Positions 59,221 to 64,000 of a stretch of DNA of 64,000 bases are shown piece after piece (positions within the stretch are counted from its first letter, which is position 1; each line of letters starts with the position of its first letter). Source of the DNA: Gymnogyps californianus (taxonomy: Eukaryota; Chordata; Aves; Accipitriformes; Cathartidae); assembly GCF_018139145.2 (NCBI RefSeq), contig NC_059471.1, forward strand, positions 46,175,845 to 46,239,844, read 5' to 3'. Both the position numbers and the translations under genes were made by a program. The notes under the pieces were generated by a model that saw nothing but the letters and a program-made list of their open reading frames with translations, searched no databases and was not told the DNA's origin.

Positions 59221-62200
59221 GATGCTTCTTGGGCAGTCAGCAAGCACACAAATTTCTTCATGAGCTGCAAGTGGCCTGTGCAGCCTGTATCATGTTTCCC
59301 TTTTTCTAATAATTGTGTCATGGATTAGTGGAGCCACTTGCTTGAAGGACTAAAGAAATGGTGAAAAATATTTGGAGTTGAAAACAAGCAGCCTTTTGTG
59401 AGGGAGTCTTGGCAACTTGTCTGGATAGAGAAAAAAGAAAATTTGCCTCTGAGCAACAAATCAACAGATGACCTACTAGTACCTACTATGGTGTAACCAC
59501 TAAGATGCAGTTTTTCAGAAACACTTGTCATGTGTAGGAGGCAGGCAGAAATGTTTCAAGAATATCTTTCCTAACACCACTGAAAACAGAATATGTCATC
59601 TTGCAGCAAGTGCAAAGTAACACCATTATATTTCCGATTGCTCACTGAGGCTGGCCCTTGGGGTCTCCTTTGGGGTCAGAGATGAGAGTTCAGTTCTCCT
59701 GGGTGTCAGAGAATGAAATAATATCCACCCTAGGCTCCTAGAGCTGTTTCAAGCAGAAATATCTAACATCATTGTTTCTTCAAAATCACCCTTGCCCACA
59801 GTCTAGCTGATGCTCATGTGCCTATTGGCCCACTGGCAGTGGTTGCCAGTGGCTTGTGGAGAATTTGTATAACAAATATTGAAGTATAAGATGTACTTAA
59901 AGTAAAAAAAAAAATCTTTCAACGATTGTTAAGAGGGCTCCAGGAGGAGAGGGACCATGAAAAGTTACATTATTTAGCTGAACAGAAAAATTAAAACTCA
60001 AGTACCCAGCCCACTGTGCACCAAGCCTGAAATGCCAAGAGAGATCATTCAGACATATTAAAAAAATGCATGACTGATATTTTATTCTGTTTGAATAGTA
60101 CAGCAGCAGAGAATAAAAAGCCAGTATTTGTGCCTTTGTCAGAGACTCAGGAGGAGCCCAACACTGCTTTTTCATTATGCTGACTTTATTCCACCTGAAT
60201 ACAGAACAGACTTTGTGCAGGTTTGCAAGAATATTTTTTTGCTGTGTCAAATGCGATCTGTCCTGGGAATTCTGTGTAAGCCTGCATTAAAAAGATTCAG
60301 AAGAAAAAGAAAAATAATGCCTCACTCTTCTTCCTGCCCTCCCACTAATGGCCACACTTATGGTATTCCTAGGATAACGCAAATATACTATATACTTTCA
60401 CAGGCAAATGATAATTGATAAAAACTTTGCAAAAAACTCCATAGTCATTTCTCTGCCAGCAGCAACACATTCATATATAGCAGTGATGTGGGCAGTGTTT
60501 TCAAATCACATGGGGATTTCTGGATGGAAAATAATGTTTAGTCAAAAAGCAAGAAATTATATACAACAGCAATATAAAATTGGATTACATTTTTTCCAAG
60601 TGTAATCAAAGCCACAAGTATCCTTGAAGGATTTAGGAGCTGCTAAGATTGTAGTGGGAATTAGATTTGTTCTTCTACCTTTTGTTCTATGGATTATCCA
60701 AGGGGTAACAGAGCTTGCCAGACAATTTTGAGCTTCTGTACTAAAAATGAAAATGATTGCCATCTCCTTTCTATGCTGTTTTGCTAAATACTGTGAAGAG
60801 AAGCTTAATGATTTAATATACTCAACTTGTCAGGCTGTATCAGAAATACAGAGAAGACTAGCTGTAAAAATCTTCATTAACGATAGGGAAGAGAAATTAC
60901 TGCCTGTAACAGCACTTTGGTGTTTATTACTCAACAGAGAAAAAAGGTGTACTTAAAAAACACATCAAGCCAGAAAATTATAAGGCACTTATTTCTTTTT
61001 TCCTGTTCAAGGGACTCACCTGGGGAGGAGAGGCTAAGTCCATGCCTGAAAAAGGAGCACTATGACATGAACATCTTGAAGAGACCATTCCTGCTGATGC
61101 AAAAGATTTCCATCTTTCACGCATCATCAACCCAACAAAAATGTTTGACAGTCATGTTCCACAGAATAATGTGTAGTCTGGTGTTCACTGGAGGCAAACC
61201 AGTTGAGATTCTCAAAAGCTTTTTCACTGAACATGTCAAGTTATCCCAGACCTGATTTGGCGATAAAGCACAAGGATTTAGTCACAGTTTTAGTCAGGAA
61301 GATAGATAGCCTAATATCTTCAAATTTGTGTGTTATAATCATTGACTATATAGCACCTTTCACATGCAAAATGTACTTATTACAAACATCCTTTGGTAAC
61401 CATCATTAAGTAACTGCAATCATCAGAGCACACAATGAGACCTCTCATTTCAAAAATGTAAAGTAAGTTTTAAAAACTGTGGCATTGCTTTCAAAAGCAG
61501 TATGTTTTCGGGGCAAATATTAGGAAGTGGCTATGCAAAAGGTCCTCTGGCTCTACTGAAAAAGAAGCAGCATGCCTGTTTGGTGGGTTTTGATAGATAT
61601 TCTGGGTTTATAGAGGTTCTTCTTTTTATTAGTCCAGGAGGCAAACAAAAACTTTCATAGTATTGTGTTTAGTCTGACACTGCAGCTGAAAAAAATACTG
61701 ATAACAAGCCTATAATTTCTCATTTAGATTTCCAAACTTTATGCTATTACAAGATTTTCACATGGCTTTCCCCCCCGCCCGCCCCCCAACTTATGATCCA
61801 TTGGTAACAAGTTTTGACACTAGGAAATATGGATTCCTATGAGGGCTCCCGGGATATGAGGGTATGATACAGCAATGTTTACATAGAGAAGATTCTCCAG
61901 AGTTTCTTCAGTTTACCAGTTTCCAAGGGTAATCTGCTCTCCCTGTTTGATTATTCTGTGTTGTTGACTGGTTAAATTAATTTAGTTATATATTAATATT
62001 TATGTGGCTGACTGTTCATTGTTACTGGGTGTCAGCTGTTAGTTTCTGCAGAAATCTTTATGTTAAACTCGTGTGAATTTGGACAGCTGTCAAACTCTAT
62101 GGCACTGTGCTTACTTCCCCATAAATCCTGGGTTTCCCCCAAAACTTGCTTCAAAGGTGCATTATGCTTTTTGATATTTCACAGTAGACATGACATCCAG

Positions 62201-64000
62201 CATCCAGTTGATGGATACCTCAATGGATCCATGTCATGCAATTGGTTTCTCAGATGTCCCAGCAGTGCTGTTGGGGCTCTTGACATCCACACAGAAGCAG
62301 CTGATGGGAGCTCTCATCTAGGGGGAAATGATGCAGTTTAATGCATGTAGGAGCTTGGTCACAGCACTAAGAGACTGGGCAGGACAGCTGCTGGACTTTT
62401 TATTGTGGAGCAGGTGTCAACTGATGCTGCAGTGAATGACAAAGGTATGCAGAATGGAGACTGAAAAATCTGTTTATTTTAGATATGGAGCAGAAGGCCA
62501 GGTCAGATCTTGTTTGATCACTGGTGATTCACAGCCCTGCTAAGCAAGAAAGTGTTCAGAAACGGGCAATGGAACATTTTACATGGGCTGTCAGCCACTG
62601 GGATCCAGAGCACATGGACATCCTGAAAAACAGGGAGTTGCCACTGACCTGTAGCCCCTGTGAAATGGGTTGTGCTCCTATTTGATGTATGTCACTTTTA
62701 CCAACCTTTGCAACAGACGGGACAAGCCTCCCTGCTCCTATGAGGCAGAGCACTCTGGATCAGGACAGAGTTCACCATGAAGGGGCTACTGCTTCTGTCT
62801 GCATCACTTCTAGGGAATAAACAAGCCATCATTAATCTATCACTTTTTGTAAGCAATATATTCAGATAAAACATACTAAAAGGAGAAGACATTTTTTAAC
62901 ACATCAGGTTAACATCAGAAAAGGCAGAACAGTTTGTCAGAACAGATGTTAAGAGAAGAAGCAGTAAATGTAAGTAAGAATCAAATGCAAATGTTCAAAG
63001 GGGACTTAAATGTTTTGACTGATTTATGGACATAACAGAAAAACCTGAAGGGACAGCAAGGAATAATTATAAAAGCAAAGATGAAGATAAAAAACCCTAT
63101 AATTAATATCAACAGTTAATTTGTAAGTGGTACTTGAAACACCAGAAAGTTCAAGAGTATAAAATGTGGCAATTGATACTGTCATGACAGCAAATAGGTG
63201 GTCAGCTTAAGGAAGCCACCAGCACAGTCACAAACTGAAGAACCATCACAGCAGAAAGCTCCAGCTTTGATCAGCAGCATAAGAGGATAATGATGATTAC
63301 AAAACTGCAACATATCGTGACAACAACCCACAGCTGGAAGCAAGGGGTTTCACTGCTGCTGTTGCCTGGTGAAAGCATAGAAACCTCCTGCCTCAAAGTG
63401 CCTCGGTTGCACTGGAAGGAGAACCAGCTGTAATGTCACTTTATAAGATGCCGTATTTTCTTTGCCCACTTTGGTCATCCAGGTCTGCTGGTCAACATGT
63501 AGAGAGGAGACTTTTTAGTGAGGGTAAGAGACTATCTCAGCAGCAGCTGAGCAGAAGGACAATCCCTGCTGGGTCTTATGCAAGTTGCAGGAGCTCCTGA
63601 AGTACTAAATAAACATTTGAATACCTATTTTCATAACTCCTATGAGTTACAACTACATTTATAAAAGTAATACAGTCCGAAAGATAATGCTGAGAATGCC
63701 TTTACATTACCATTCAAGAAAAACACCATACTAATCACCGCCAATTTTTCATCTTGTTCTACAAAAACTTTCTAGACTTATGTGCTGTTTCATCAAATAC
63801 TGACTTTCAACAGGTTATTTTATTTTCAAAGCAGCTAAGAGTAATCCTGTGGCTTGCTGTGCCTCTTACTCAGATGATTTGGTCATCGTTTTCAGTTGTG
63901 AAAGTAGATTGGTGGTTTTCCACAGAAAATTTTCACTCCTTTTTTTTTAAATAAATAACAGAATTAAAATAGTAATAGTAACATCTGAAATAACAGCTAA
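59221..64000. other. Non-coding DNA to the window end
   Basis: No gene was supported. A hairpin at 59830-59852 has 9-bp perfect arms (CCACTGGCA / TGCCAGTGG) and a 5-base loop. A C-rich run (CCCCCCCGCCCGCCCCCC type) lies at about 61770-61788. Two open stretches at 62060-62338 and 62518-62685 are discussed as a weak finding. T9 occurs near 63933. Confidence 0.6.

Noticed and set aside
1..64000. tRNA, rRNA, CRISPR arrays, bacterial-type operons, and retroviral gag/pol/env
   Set aside because: None of the expected sequence hallmarks was seen on either strand; the sequence is vertebrate nuclear DNA with only solo LTRs.

Overview
The window looks like a non-coding stretch of a bird nuclear genome: a gene desert, or the inside of a very large intron. 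Three kinds of sequence point to a bird. First, three fragments have the 3' end of CR1 LINEs, one with the avian terminal octamer run (ATTCTATG repeated) and one with the (TATTC)n variant. Second, three solo endogenous-retrovirus LTRs are of types I recognise from avian genomes; one begins TGTCCTGGTTTCAGCTGGGA and ends GGTTAAACCACGACA. Third, overall interspersed-repeat density is low, with only about 2.7 kb of recognisable mobile DNA in 64 kb. The host species cannot be fixed from this sequence.

No protein-coding gene, exon set, rRNA, tRNA or CRISPR array could be supported. The open frames are short (mostly 60-135 codons), overlap on both strands, lack codon structure, and the longest ones lie in low-complexity DNA or in an LTR tandem repeat. 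The background is AT-rich with scattered homopolymer runs.

Layout: 1-7089 plain AT-rich DNA; 7090-7642 solo LTR (plus strand); 9214-9410 a 197-bp purine tract of GAAAAA hexamers; 11362-11509 CR1; 13712-13751 a hairpin carrying two STAT-type palindromes; 17776-17852 and 27201-27270 probable ancient palindromic repeats; 18739-18917 CR1; 22355-22375 a 21-G run; 26354-26430 a two-copy tandem duplication; 33731-33846 an AT-only tandem block; 34809-35385 solo LTR (plus); 47489-48636 a 1148-bp solo LTR (minus) with a perfect 5-bp target duplication and an internal ten-unit minisatellite; 51093-51138 CTGCT repeat; 51999-52028 a 30-C run; 53513-53611 CR1 (minus); 55664-55691 a perfect 28-bp palindrome; 56210-56400 and 58801-59220 CpG-enriched patches, the second with a perfect RFX X-box, two CACGTG E-boxes and a CRE-like palindrome.

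There is no operon or pathway to describe. The best candidates for function are the CpG-enriched cluster near 58.8-59.2 kb, the paired STAT-like sites near 13.7 kb and the long palindrome near 55.7 kb. All three are inferences from sequence pattern alone. I found no convincing undescribed system; the clearest unusual structures are the LTR with its internal minisatellite and the 28-bp palindrome.
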